From Planctomycetaceae bacterium (GTDB lineage: Bacteria > Planctomycetota > Planctomycetia > Planctomycetales > Planctomycetaceae): DNA of 13,552 nt. The translations under genes and the position numbers were made by a program. Shown one piece after another: positions 1-12,400 of the stretch. The stretch spans positions 618 through 14,169 of the forward strand of contig DOCI01000350.1 in the NCBI GenBank assembly GCA_003503535.1, read 5' to 3'. Every line of letters starts with the position of its first letter. The first letter of the stretch is position 1. The notes under the pieces are model-generated. The model was not told the DNA's origin. It searched no databases and saw only the letters and a list, made by a program, of their open reading frames with translations.

Positions 1-1
1 G

Positions 2-574
2 TTCGGAATGATTGCCAACACCCTGTCTTCGCTGGTTAAACAGCAAATTTTGATTACGGTCTCCGAAAATGGAGAAATTCGGAAAGTCGATATTCCTCAG
101 GAACTCCTGCAGCAGTTTTCCGGGAATGGTCCCGGTTTAACCGGTTTGAATACGCCAGAAGGTGTCGAAAAAATGCTTTCTCAGGGCAGCATTGTCTTTC
201 CTGACAAACCCCTAAATGTTGGCGATCAGTGGACTCGTAATATGAGTACCGAATTGCCATTTGGAAGTATGAAATCGACGATTGTCTTCACCTATGCAGG
301 ACGGACAAAAGATGGTCTGGATCGCATCAATGCGGCTACAAAAATCTCTCTGGAACCAAAACCGAACAGTCCGTTTCAGGTCCAGATGAAAGCGTCTGAA
401 GGCGAAGGGGTCTATCTGTTCGATACCCGGCGTGGCTGTATTTTAGCCAGTGGACTAAAGCAAACGATGAATCTCGAACTCTCGGCAATCGGCCAGAAAC
501 TGGAACAAACGGTGACGACGGACATCTCAATGCGACTCGTCAATCCGAACCAAACCGCTCGAGGCTCAAACTGA
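2..574 (+). CDS. DUF6263-like secreted protein, C-terminal part (5' end outside window)
   Basis: The reading frame is open to the left edge, so the true start and any signal peptide are not visible; the first ATG in view (position 8) is probably internal. The visible ~190 residues contain a pattern I associate with the planctomycete DUF6263 family: a 'VSENGEIRKVDIP' strand, a segment resembling 'MLSQGSIVFPDKPLNVGDQW', then alternating hydrophobic strands ending in 'QTVTTDISMRLV'. Such proteins are usually exported and of unknown function; no catalytic motif is visible. The next gene is 376 bp downstream, so co-transcription is not implied. Two small inverted repeats follow the stop codon. The family assignment is from remembered sequence pattern and is moderately sure; function is unknown. 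Confidence 0.7.
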   Translation, partial: FGMIANTLSSLVKQQILITVSENGEIRKVDIPQELLQQFSGNGPGLTGLNTPEGVEKMLSQGSIVFPDKPLNVGDQWTRNMSTELPFGSMKSTIVFTYAGRTKDGLDRINAATKISLEPKPNSPFQVQMKASEGEGVYLFDTRRGCILASGLKQTMNLELSAIGQKLEQTVTTDISMRLVNPNQTARGSN

Positions 575-950
575 ATGGCACTCGCCAGACCGGGTGAATT
601 ATGCTTATAATGAGTCGTGTGGCGAATATGCCACTTGAATGGATTACGTTTACATTTGACTTCTCATTGGGTCGATGAATAACATATAAGTAATAGTCGA
701 ACTGTATATTGCATGAGACTGCGTTCCGCGAGCTAAGCTTGTGCAGACTGATTCATGTTAAAGATGTAAATATCCTTGTTGACTCACGTTGAGTGATCCT
801 TCCGGTATCAGCCAGCATCAGGTTGAAGCGGGAATCTCTCCTTCAGTTATTAATCGGTATTGATGACCAATTCCGAATGATAACTGGATAACGACCTCCA
901 GCATCTGCAATAGGATGTTGCCCTCCCCACTTTTCTTCTGGAGTGCTTCG
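575..950. other. 376-bp intergenic region, no gene seen
   Basis: No convincing reading frame lies between the DUF6263-like gene and the DUF1501 gene. Just after the stop are two hairpins: CACTCG/CGGGTG at 579-596 (one G-T wobble) and GTGGC/GCCAC at 619-634. A TATAAT hexamer at 606-611 has no matching -35 box. TTGACT at 656-661 with TAACAT at 680-685 (18-bp spacing) is a weak promoter candidate that would leave a long leader. ACTCA/TGAGT with a 3-base loop occurs at 782-794. I find no strong promoter for the DUF1501 gene. Confidence 0.5.
579..634 (+). terminator. Possible terminator hairpins after the DUF6263-like gene
   Basis: The first inverted repeat, CACTCG with CGGGTG, starts 5 nt after the stop codon; the second, GTGGC-GAATAT-GCCAC, follows at 619-634. 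Neither is followed by a T tract, so classic intrinsic termination is doubtful. They could instead protect the mRNA 3' end. Confidence 0.25.
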
Positions 951-2291
951 ATGTTGAATCTGAATGGTCCAAAATTCAAACTCTGTGACGGATTGACAAG
1001 ACGTTCCGTCCTGCAGATTGGCAGCCTGGCGATGGGCGGAATGGCTTTGCCTCAGTTGCTGCAAGCCGAGCAGGCTGTAGGAGTTGGCAACAATAAAAAA
1101 GGTGTCATCATGGTCTTCCTGCCGGGAGGCCCGCCGCATCAGGATATGTGGGATATCAAAACCGATGCCCCTGCGGAAATCCGCGGTGAATTCTCGGCAA
1201 TCGATACCAATGTCCCCGGCATTCAAATCGGAGAGTTGTTCCCCCGCATCGCTCAGATGGCCGATAAGTGTGCCTTCATTCGTTCAATGGTCGGAGCGAC
1301 CGGATCGCATCATGCGTTTCAATGCCTGACCGGCAATTCCGATCGTCAGCAACCTCCGGGCGGCTGGCCTTCCATCGGTTCCGTTTTGTCCAAAGTTTAT
1401 GGATCACGAGATCCGGCAGTTCCTGCTTTTGTCGGACTTTCGCCAAAAACAGGTCACGCTCCTTGGGGCGATCCCGGCCAACCTGGATTTCTCGGTGTTG
1501 CCCATGCTCCGTTTCAGCCGCACGGTGAAGGTCTGAGTGACATGACTCTCAATGGCATCTCCGCCGATCGACTGGGAGACCGTAAAGCCGTTTTGAGTTC
1601 TCTGGACACCTTCCGCCGCACAGCCGATGCATCTGGAATGATGGAAGGGATGGACGCGTTTTCTCAGCAGGCCTTCGGCATTCTCACTTCCAGTAAATTA
1701 GCCGATGCTTTGGATGTTGAACGCGAACCTTCTGAAGTTCGAGATCGATACGGACGCGGAACTTCGAAGCTGGTCGCCGATGGCGGTCCGAAATTACTCG
1801 ATAATTTCCTCGTCGCCCGACGTCTGATTGAATCCGGCGTCCGCTGTGTGACGCTCTGCTTCAGTCGATGGGACTGGCACAGCGGCAACTTCAAGCGGGG
1901 CCGCGAAGATATGCCGATGCTCGATCAGGCTCTCAGTGCCTTGATTGAAGACCTCGAACAACGTGGCATGCTCGATGATATCAGCGTCTGCGTCTGGGGA
2001 GAGTTCGGTCGAACACCAAAAATTAACAGCAACGGCGGCCGCGATCATTGGCCCCGAGTTTCCACGGCTCTGCTGGCTGGCGGCGGAATGCGAACCGGTC
2101 AGGTCATCGGCTCGACAAACCGGCTCGGCGAATATGCTCAGGATCGTCCCGTCCACTTCCAGGAAGTCTTTGCAACGCTCTACAAGCAACTTGGCATCAA
2201 TATCGATGAACTGACCCTCAACGATCTGCAGGGGCGACCTCGATACCTGATCGACCACAATGTTCATCGGCCGATTCGCGAATTGGTTTAA
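951..2291 (+). CDS. DUF1501 domain-containing protein, Tat signal
   Basis: A 446-residue protein of the DUF1501 family, abundant in planctomycetes and related in fold to the alkaline phosphatase/sulfatase superfamily; its biochemical role is not established. The N-terminus has a twin-arginine export signal (T16-R-R-S-V-L, then a hydrophobic stretch to about residue 37, 'PQLLQAE'), predicting folded export. Family landmarks: '[17 protein letters not shown]' (52-68), 'GATGSHHAF' (115-123), 'WDWH' (307-310), '[11 protein letters not shown]' (349-359) and 'GGRDHWP' (362-368). I chose the ATG at 951 rather than 915 because GGAG at 940-943 sits 7 nt before it and the Tat motif is then 16 residues in. 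Many planctomycete homologues pair with a DUF1549/DUF1553 cytochrome-type gene; none is visible here. The MOSC gene follows after 2 bp. Confidence 0.9.
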   Translation: MLNLNGPKFKLCDGLTRRSVLQIGSLAMGGMALPQLLQAEQAVGVGNNKKGVIMVFLPGGPPHQDMWDIKTDAPAEIRGEFSAIDTNVPGIQIGELFPRIAQMADKCAFIRSMVGATGSHHAFQCLTGNSDRQQPPGGWPSIGSVLSKVYGSRDPAVPAFVGLSPKTGHAPWGDPGQPGFLGVAHAPFQPHGEGLSDMTLNGISADRLGDRKAVLSSLDTFRRTADASGMMEGMDAFSQQAFGILTSSKLADALDVEREPSEVRDRYGRGTSKLVADGGPKLLDNFLVARRLIESGVRCVTLCFSRWDWHSGNFKRGREDMPMLDQALSALIEDLEQRGMLDDISVCVWGEFGRTPKINSNGGRDHWPRVSTALLAGGGMRTGQVIGSTNRLGEYAQDRPVHFQEVFATLYKQLGINIDELTLNDLQGRPRYLIDHNVHRPIRELV

Positions 2292-2293
2292 AG

Positions 2294-2812
2294 ATGCCGA
2301 CCATTCAGGAACTCCTCCAAACGCCGTTATTACCCGGGCGTCTGGAATGGATTGGCCTCAGTCCCGGGCGGCGGGAACCGATTCAATCTGTTGAACGAGT
2401 GATGCTGCAAGTTGGCACCGGTTTAGATGGTGACCATCATGCCCGATCTGGAAAATCCAAGCGGCAAGTGACGCTCATTCAAGCTGAGCATTTGCCGATC
2501 GTCGCTGGTTTTCTGCAGCAGGATTCGATTGCTCCGGAATTGATACGCAGGAATCTGGTGGTTTCAGGCATCAATCTGCTGGCCTTGAAAGAGCGTCGGT
2601 TTCGAATCGGATCTGCCATTCTGAAGGGCTCGGGACCTTGTGCACCCTGCTCGCGGATGGAAGAAAACCTCGGTAATGGTGGATATGCCGCCATGCGAGG
2701 CCACGGCGGCATCACTGCAATTGTCGAACAAAGTGGTGAAATCAGCGTTGGAGATGAAGTTTTCGCCCTAAATGACATGACAGAGTCGTCGAACAGTCCC
2801 GAGTCTGCTTGA
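2294..2812 (+). CDS. MOSC domain-containing protein
   Basis: A 172-residue MOSC-domain protein (named for the molybdenum cofactor sulfurase C-terminal domain), a family thought to carry sulfur or bind molybdenum cofactor through a conserved cysteine. Seen in the sequence: 'GLDGDHHA' (43-50), 'RQVTLIQAEHL' (57-67), 'RRNLVVSGINL' (85-95), 'GPCAPCSRME' (114-123) with C116 and C119, and 'RGHGGITAIVEQSGEISVGDEV' across 135-156. This is the stand-alone YiiM-like architecture without an attached reductase domain. No signal peptide is visible, so it is probably cytoplasmic. The start is 2 bp after the DUF1501 stop with only a weak AAAG before it, which suggests translational coupling. Substrate and partner cannot be told from the sequence. 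Confidence 0.9.
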   Translation: MPTIQELLQTPLLPGRLEWIGLSPGRREPIQSVERVMLQVGTGLDGDHHARSGKSKRQVTLIQAEHLPIVAGFLQQDSIAPELIRRNLVVSGINLLALKERRFRIGSAILKGSGPCAPCSRMEENLGNGGYAAMRGHGGITAIVEQSGEISVGDEVFALNDMTESSNSPESA

Positions 2813-2838
2813 CCGGTTTTGACTGCAGAACCTATACT
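2809..2838 (+). promoter_or_regulatory. Candidate sigma-70-type promoter for the TPR gene
   Basis: TTGACC (2809-2814, overlapping the MOSC stop codon) and TATACT (2833-2838) are separated by 18 bp, close to the bacterial housekeeping consensus. It would start RNA near 2845 and leave a leader of roughly 130 nt containing two hairpins. A second TTGACT at 2819 is too close to the -10 box. Assigned by eye only. Confidence 0.4.
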
Positions 2839-2881
2839 TCCGGTTTCCACCCATCTTATCGGAACGGTTTTCGGTCGAATT

Positions 2882-2907
2882 TCTGCCGAGAATGTCCGTC
2901 TGGCAGA
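2882..2907 (+). promoter_or_regulatory. Leader hairpin 1 upstream of the TPR gene
   Basis: TCTGCC (2882-2887) is exactly complementary to GGCAGA (2902-2907) with a 14-nt loop. It lies in the predicted leader, 20 nt before a stronger hairpin. A 6-bp stem alone could be chance. Confidence 0.3.
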
Positions 2908-2925
2908 TGATGCAGACACCAATGA

Positions 2926-2950
2926 ATCTGGCAAAAAGATTTTGCCAGGT
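2926..2950 (+). promoter_or_regulatory. Leader hairpin 2: perfect 9-bp stem, 3-nt loop
   Basis: CTGGCAAAA (2928-2936) is an exact reverse complement of TTTTGCCAG (2940-2948) around the loop AGA; a U-G and an A-U pair extend the stem to 11 bp. It ends 23 nt before the ATG of the TPR gene, far enough to leave the ribosome site free, close enough to affect translation or RNA stability. No T tract follows, so it is not a classic terminator. Confidence 0.5.
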
Positions 2951-2973
2951 CAGAAATTTCAGTAGCAAACACT

Positions 2974-3984
2974 ATGAAAAGCGAACATCGGCACGAATTG
3001 GCCCAAAACGATCTGGAAGTTGGAATTGAACGACTTCGCGACAAATCCAAAGACTTCATGGAAGTTCATGGAAATCGTATTCTGCTGTGGGCCTCAATGA
3101 TTCTGCTGCTGATTGCAGCAATTGTATTTTACACCCGCACATCCGCCCGCACCAATGTCGAAGGTTGGGCTGCGTTGACGGGAGCGAACAATGCCGAAGA
3201 ACTGGCAGGTATCGCCGATTCCTATCAGGGAACTCCAGTGGGCGACCTGGCTCAGTTGAAAGTCGCCGAAGAATATCTCAATACCGGTATTCGCTTGATG
3301 TTTACTGATCGTGAAGCGGCATTGACTGAACTCGATGAAGCAAAATCGGCGTTCCAGAAATTGTTGAATCAGACAGGAATTCTGCCGATTACCAAAGATC
3401 GCGCCCTGTTCGGACTGGCTCGCACTTTTGAAACCACTTCGACAGGCGATTTTTCGGAAGCGATTAAAAGCTACAAAACGCTGATCGACGAATCTCCAGA
3501 TTCACCCTACAAAGAACTCGCTGAGGAACGGATCAAGACACTTGGCAAAGAGAATGCCAAAAGTTTCTACGCCTGGTTTGCCGAGCAAAAGCCAGAACCG
3601 CAAGATATGCAGCAGCCTGAAGATATGCTGCGAAATCTGAATCTGGATGGTGATTTGCCAACTCCGACAGGAACGTCGTCGACTCCGATGGATCCTGAAG
3701 CGACATCAACACCAAATCCCACATTAACCGTGCCGACCGCTCCAGATTTTCCACCAGCCATGACAAACCCGGCTTCAACTTCAGAAGCAGGTACGTCGAC
3801 CGAAGCCAGCGCACCGCCAATGCCGGCTGAAGCTTCATCCTCCACTCCGCCTGCAGAAGTTGGAACATCTGAGCCAATGCCGGCACCACCAAAAGCAACA
3901 GAGCCAGAAGCGACACAACAGAAACCGGAAGGTACAACAAGTACACCGGTTTCTCCTGCAGAATCTGCAACCGATGCCAAGTAA
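2974..3984 (+). CDS. TPR-type single-pass membrane protein with Pro/Ser/Thr-rich C-terminal tail
   Basis: A 336-residue hypothetical protein. Residues 1-34 are charged and probably cytoplasmic; 36-53 ('ILLWASMILLLIAAIVFY') is a single membrane anchor without a cleavage site; about 62-205 is an alpha-helical, TPR-like domain ('DLAQLKVAEEYLNTG', 'ALFGLARTFETT', 'FSEAIKSYKTLIDESPDSPYKELAEERIKTL'); 207-336 is a low-complexity tail rich in Pro, Thr, Ser, Ala and Glu. The layout recalls YfgM/BamD-like envelope scaffolds, but I cannot assign a function. The start at 2974 is the only reasonable one: the frame is stopped at 2923 and no other ATG, GTG or TTG lies between; the Shine-Dalgarno is weak. 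The last 11 bp overlap the next gene, implying co-transcription. Confidence 0.85.
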   Translation: MKSEHRHELAQNDLEVGIERLRDKSKDFMEVHGNRILLWASMILLLIAAIVFYTRTSARTNVEGWAALTGANNAEELAGIADSYQGTPVGDLAQLKVAEEYLNTGIRLMFTDREAALTELDEAKSAFQKLLNQTGILPITKDRALFGLARTFETTSTGDFSEAIKSYKTLIDESPDSPYKELAEERIKTLGKENAKSFYAWFAEQKPEPQDMQQPEDMLRNLNLDGDLPTPTGTSSTPMDPEATSTPNPTLTVPTAPDFPPAMTNPASTSEAGTSTEASAPPMPAEASSSTPPAEVGTSEPMPAPPKATEPEATQQKPEGTTSTPVSPAESATDAK

Positions 3985-4975
3985 TGAATCCTCGGAAAAT
4001 GTGGTCGAACATGTTGTCGAAGAGACCGAGGTCGACAAACGACTCGATCACTGGCTGGCAACTCAATATCCAGAGCACTCTCGTTCCCAATGGCAGAAAC
4101 TCATCTCTGCTGGCAGCATTACGATTAATGGCCAGACGGTCAAACCGTCTCACAAACTCAGCTTAGGGGAATGCCTGTCTGGCCCATTTCCCAAGCCTGT
4201 GATCGCCGAAATCCCCCCAGCCCGAGAAATCGACCTCGATATTTTGTATGAGGATGAACTGATTGTTGTCCTCAACAAGCAGGCCAACCTGATCGTGCAC
4301 CCCGGCAAGGCAAATTACGGTGGCACGCTGGCCAATGCTCTGGTTCATCACTTTGAAAAGCTAAGTGGCGCGGGCGGAGCACATCGTCCCGGCATCGTGC
4401 ATCGACTCGATCGTGATACGACGGGTGTGATTGTGATTGCTAAAGACAATAAGACACACGATCATCTCTCGGCTCAATTTGCCGATCGAACGGTTGAAAA
4501 AGAATACCGGGCCTTTGTCTGGGGACGGCTCGAATTTGACTGCGACTTTATCGAAACTCATATTCGTGCGCATTCAAAAAATCGTGAAAAAATGGTGGTT
4601 TGCGGGCCAGATCCGGAAGCGAGAATTGCACAGACTCAATATGAAGTCCTCGAACGCTTTAAAGATATCACCTACATCAAACTTCTTCCCAAAACAGGAC
4701 GCACCCATCAACTGCGCATCCACATGCAACATCTGGGTCATGCGATTGTCGCCGACCGATTGTATCGCGGGCAATCGAACCTGCTTTTGAGTTATGTGAT
4801 AGGCTCGAAAGAACATCTCAAAGAAGATGCGGTATTGATTGAACGCCAGGCTTTGCATGCTTATCGCCTGCAGATCGAACATCCCGGCACAGGCGAGCGA
4901 ATGGAATTCATCGCTCCATTTCCAGCCGATATGCAACGCACGCTGGATGCCCTCGAAAAATATTCACGCGGCTAA
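3974..4975 (+). CDS. rluD: RluA-family 23S rRNA pseudouridine synthase (RluD type)
   Basis: A 333-residue enzyme that isomerises uridine to pseudouridine, probably in 23S rRNA. An S4 RNA-binding domain (about 18-75, 'VDKRLDHWLA...ISAGSITINGQTVKPSHKL') is followed by the PseudoU_synth_2 domain. Visible motifs: 'LYEDELIVVLNKQANLIVHP' across 91-110; 'HRLDRDTTGVIVIAKD' (143-158) with the expected catalytic Asp146; 'EKEYRAFVWG' (175-184); 'PKTGRTHQLRIHMQHLGH' (239-256). Length and S4+synthase order fit RluD/RluC rather than the short RluA; the exact target uridines (helix 69 for RluD) are inferred. The start at 3974 gives an 11-bp overlap with the TPR gene and places the S4 domain normally; the frame remains open back to 3860, but that part only recodes the TPR tail in another frame. 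Confidence 0.93.
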   Translation: MPSNESSENVVEHVVEETEVDKRLDHWLATQYPEHSRSQWQKLISAGSITINGQTVKPSHKLSLGECLSGPFPKPVIAEIPPAREIDLDILYEDELIVVLNKQANLIVHPGKANYGGTLANALVHHFEKLSGAGGAHRPGIVHRLDRDTTGVIVIAKDNKTHDHLSAQFADRTVEKEYRAFVWGRLEFDCDFIETHIRAHSKNREKMVVCGPDPEARIAQTQYEVLERFKDITYIKLLPKTGRTHQLRIHMQHLGHAIVADRLYRGQSNLLLSYVIGSKEHLKEDAVLIERQALHAYRLQIEHPGTGERMEFIAPFPADMQRTLDALEKYSRG

Positions 4976-5153
4976 AAGATCAATTCTTTTGAACCTTTAC
5001 AAAAGTTTTGCGTTGATATTAATTCGTGTATTCGACAGCAAGTATTGCAGTTCGTCATTGAAAGCTCATAATGAGGAAGCGACTTATGACTGTATCTTGT
5101 ACAAATTGAGGAGTTTTTCAGACAAATCTTCTCAGGAGTATCCATTTCCGTTT

Positions 5154-5176
5154 GAGCGATACGCTCTCATTTTTTT
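5154..5176 (+). terminator. Short hairpin plus T7 tract between rluD and the PH-domain gene
   Basis: GAGCG-ATA-CGCTC (5154-5166) is followed by TCA and seven T residues (5170-5176). The stem is only 5 bp and is offset from the T tract by 3 nt, so termination strength is uncertain. It lies just 10 nt before the AGGAG of the next gene: either an end point for rluD transcripts or an attenuator-like element in the leader of the PH-domain gene. The rest of 4976-5198 is AT-rich and shows no clear promoter. Confidence 0.35.
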
Positions 5177-5185
5177 CAACATTTC

Positions 5186-5190
5186 AGGAG
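5186..5190 (+). promoter_or_regulatory. Strong Shine-Dalgarno that fixes the GTG start of the PH-domain gene
   Basis: AGGAG at 5186-5190 is 8 nt before GTG at 5199. It is the best-placed ribosome binding site in the + strand block and decides the start against upstream ATGs in the same open frame. Confidence 0.75.
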
Positions 5191-5198
5191 CGACATCA

Positions 5199-5699
5199 GT
5201 GAACCAGACATCGAGCGATGAGAATGAATTGAACAAGGACAAACTGCCCGACCGGGAAGAAGACATCAACAGTTATCATCCGGCCATGTTTGCCAATCAT
5301 CCGTTTCATTATCTCTTTATCTGGCTGCTGATGATTGGTGGCGGGATCGGCGCGGTGATGGGGATGTTCATGGGAAACTTCCTGTTGGGGATCTTCGGTT
5401 TACTCGCACTGATCTTCGGTGGAGTTGCCTACGGCTGGTGGTACCTGAATGTGAAATTCAAAGTTTTAACGGTTACCGACAAACGCTCCCTGTATCGACA
5501 AGGCATTCTCTCCAAGCGAACTAATGAAGTTCAGCACGACGATGTTCGAAACATCAAAATGGACCAGACGTTTTTGCAGCGAATCCTCAATGTTGGCGAT
5601 ATCGCAATTTCAAGCTCTGGTCAGGATGATATGGAAATCGTTGTCAAAGGGGTTGGCAACCCGCAGGAAATCGTCGATCTTGTGCGTCGTTTCCAGTAA
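5199..5699 (+). CDS. Bacterial PH-domain (bPH2, YdbS-like) membrane protein
   Basis: A 166-residue protein with an acidic, polar N-terminus (1-33), two closely spaced membrane helices (about 36-57 and 61-83, rich in Gly, Met and Phe) and a C-terminal bacterial pleckstrin-homology-like domain (about 85-165: 'KFKVLTVTDKRSLYRQGILSKRTNEV', 'DDVRNIKMDQTFLQRILNVGDIAISSSG', 'PQEIVDLVRRF'). This matches the DUF304/bPH_2 architecture of YdbS-like proteins, whose cytoplasmic domain packs against the membrane; molecular role unknown. GTG at 5199 is chosen on its AGGAG site and because it leaves a normal family length; the frame happens to stay open upstream to 4839, but that would run back through rluD. 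It is 223 bp after rluD and convergent with gltD. Confidence 0.88.
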   Translation: MNQTSSDENELNKDKLPDREEDINSYHPAMFANHPFHYLFIWLLMIGGGIGAVMGMFMGNFLLGIFGLLALIFGGVAYGWWYLNVKFKVLTVTDKRSLYRQGILSKRTNEVQHDDVRNIKMDQTFLQRILNVGDIAISSSGQDDMEIVVKGVGNPQEIVDLVRRFQ

Positions 5700-5706
5700 T
5701 CAGTAA

Positions 5707-5735
5707 GTCCCCAGAGTATGCGAAACTCTGGGGGC
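5707..5735. terminator. Stem-loop between convergent PH-domain gene and gltD
   Basis: CCCCAGAG (5709-5716) pairs perfectly with CTCTGGGG (5726-5733) across a 9-nt loop; G-C and U-G pairs extend it to 10 bp. It begins 7 nt after the PH-domain stop codon. No T tract follows on either strand, but position and strength suggest transcript 3'-end formation or protection. Between it and the gltD stop (to 5846) I see no gene. Confidence 0.5.
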
Positions 5736-5846
5736 CTGACTGAGGTTTCGCCCTTGGCAATCTGGTGAAAACTGCACATCAAATCGGCTGTAACCGCGCC
5801 CATCACTTTATTCCGTGGCGTTTCACCCACAAACCTGCATGGTGGT

Positions 5847-7367
<1,521 letters not shown>

Positions 7368-7410
7368 GTTCTGCTTTACGCTTTCGTCTCAATCTACTGA
7401 TGTGCCGTAA

Positions 7411-7427
7411 GTCAGGCATCGCCTGAC
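7411..7427. repeat. Perfect palindrome, 7-bp stem, 3-nt loop, in the gltB-gltD spacer
   Basis: GTCAGGC (7411-7417) and GCCTGAC (7421-7427) are exact reverse complements around ATC. It lies 44 bp before the gltD start. It could be an RNA hairpin in the gltBD transcript or a member of a dispersed palindrome family. Confidence 0.5.
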
Positions 7428-7449
7428 GAATTCGACTCTCGGATTTTGT

Positions 7450-7476
7450 CAGGTTGCTTTTCGCTCACCCAACCTG
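7450..7476. repeat. Inverted repeat, 7-bp stem, in the gltB-gltD spacer
   Basis: CAGGTTG (7450-7456) and CAACCTG (7470-7476) are exact reverse complements with a 13-nt loop. Second of three inverted repeats between the two glt genes. Confidence 0.4.
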
Positions 7477-7552
7477 GATATCTAATCTCATTTTGAAGAG
7501 GGTTCCTGATTCGTAATGAATTTGTCTGGTCTGACTCGCTTGCGCTTCGTGC

Positions 7553-7567
7553 TTGGATTTCATCCAA
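7553..7567. repeat. Perfect palindrome, 6-bp stem, 3-nt loop, after gltB
   Basis: TTGGAT (7553-7558) and ATCCAA (7562-7567) are exact reverse complements around TTC. It lies 40 nt past the gltB stop in the direction of transcription. A further long-range pair, ATGAATTT (7516-7523) with AAATTCAT (7578-7585), encloses it. No U tract follows, so it is not a clear terminator. Confidence 0.4.
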
Positions 7568-7607
7568 TACAAAATCAAAATTCATCAACAACTCTATGTC
7601 ATCAACC

Positions 7608-12209
<4,602 letters not shown>

Positions 12210-12242
12210 TCATCGTCTAAGTTAATAATCGTCCTTACGAAA

Positions 12243-12349
12243 TGCGGAGTCCTTCGCAGTCCGTCTGTGAGACGGCTCAAAGTTGCGGATTAACACCGCA
12301 CGAAACGCCAGCATCCTGCTACGTTTCACTGAGTCTCCCTGTCCGGGAG
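12243..12349 (-). promoter_or_regulatory. Hairpin-dense leader region upstream of gltB
   Basis: Five inverted repeats are packed into 107 bp between the LysR gene and gltB. In gltB transcript order: CTCCC/GGGAG (12349-12335); GAAACG...CGTTTC enclosing AGCA/TGCT (12327-12302); TGCGG/CCGCA (12300-12284); CCGTCT-CAC-AGACGG (12275-12261); TGCG/CGCA (12258-12243). Gaps between them are 1 to 8 nt. The hexamer TGCGGA occurs twice on the + strand (12243 and 12284), so the third and fifth elements share an arm and could pair in alternative ways. Whether this is one folded RNA, a terminator for LysR plus operators, or dispersed palindromes is not decided by the sequence. Confidence 0.45.
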
Positions 12350-12400
12350 TAATATTGGAATGCCTTCTTCTTATGTATGACACAGAGAGTCGTACTCATC

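Noticed and set aside
606..611. Perfect TATAAT as a promoter -10 box
   Set aside because: No acceptable -35 box at 16-19 bp and no TGn extension in register; any transcript would have a leader of over 300 nt.
2892..3029. 45-codon frame starting in the TPR leader and overlapping its start codon
   Set aside because: No ribosome site, and both leader hairpins lie around or within it; an unconvincing leader peptide.
3533..4153. 206-codon open frame on the - strand across the TPR tail and rluD start
   Set aside because: It overlaps two well-supported genes; its length comes from the biased composition of the Pro/Thr/Ser tail.
4839..5198. Upstream extension of the PH-domain reading frame to an ATG at 4839
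   Set aside because: It would overlap rluD by 137 bp and add 120 residues unlike the family; the GTG at 5199 has a far better ribosome site.
5152..5202. TTG-started 16-codon frame whose stop overlaps the GTG of the PH-domain gene
   Set aside because: AGGAG is 13 nt away and the start is TTG; the overlap is suggestive but too short to support.
12231..12236. AAGGA as the gltB ribosome binding site
   Set aside because: It is 22 nt from the start codon, well beyond normal spacing, and no in-frame start lies closer.
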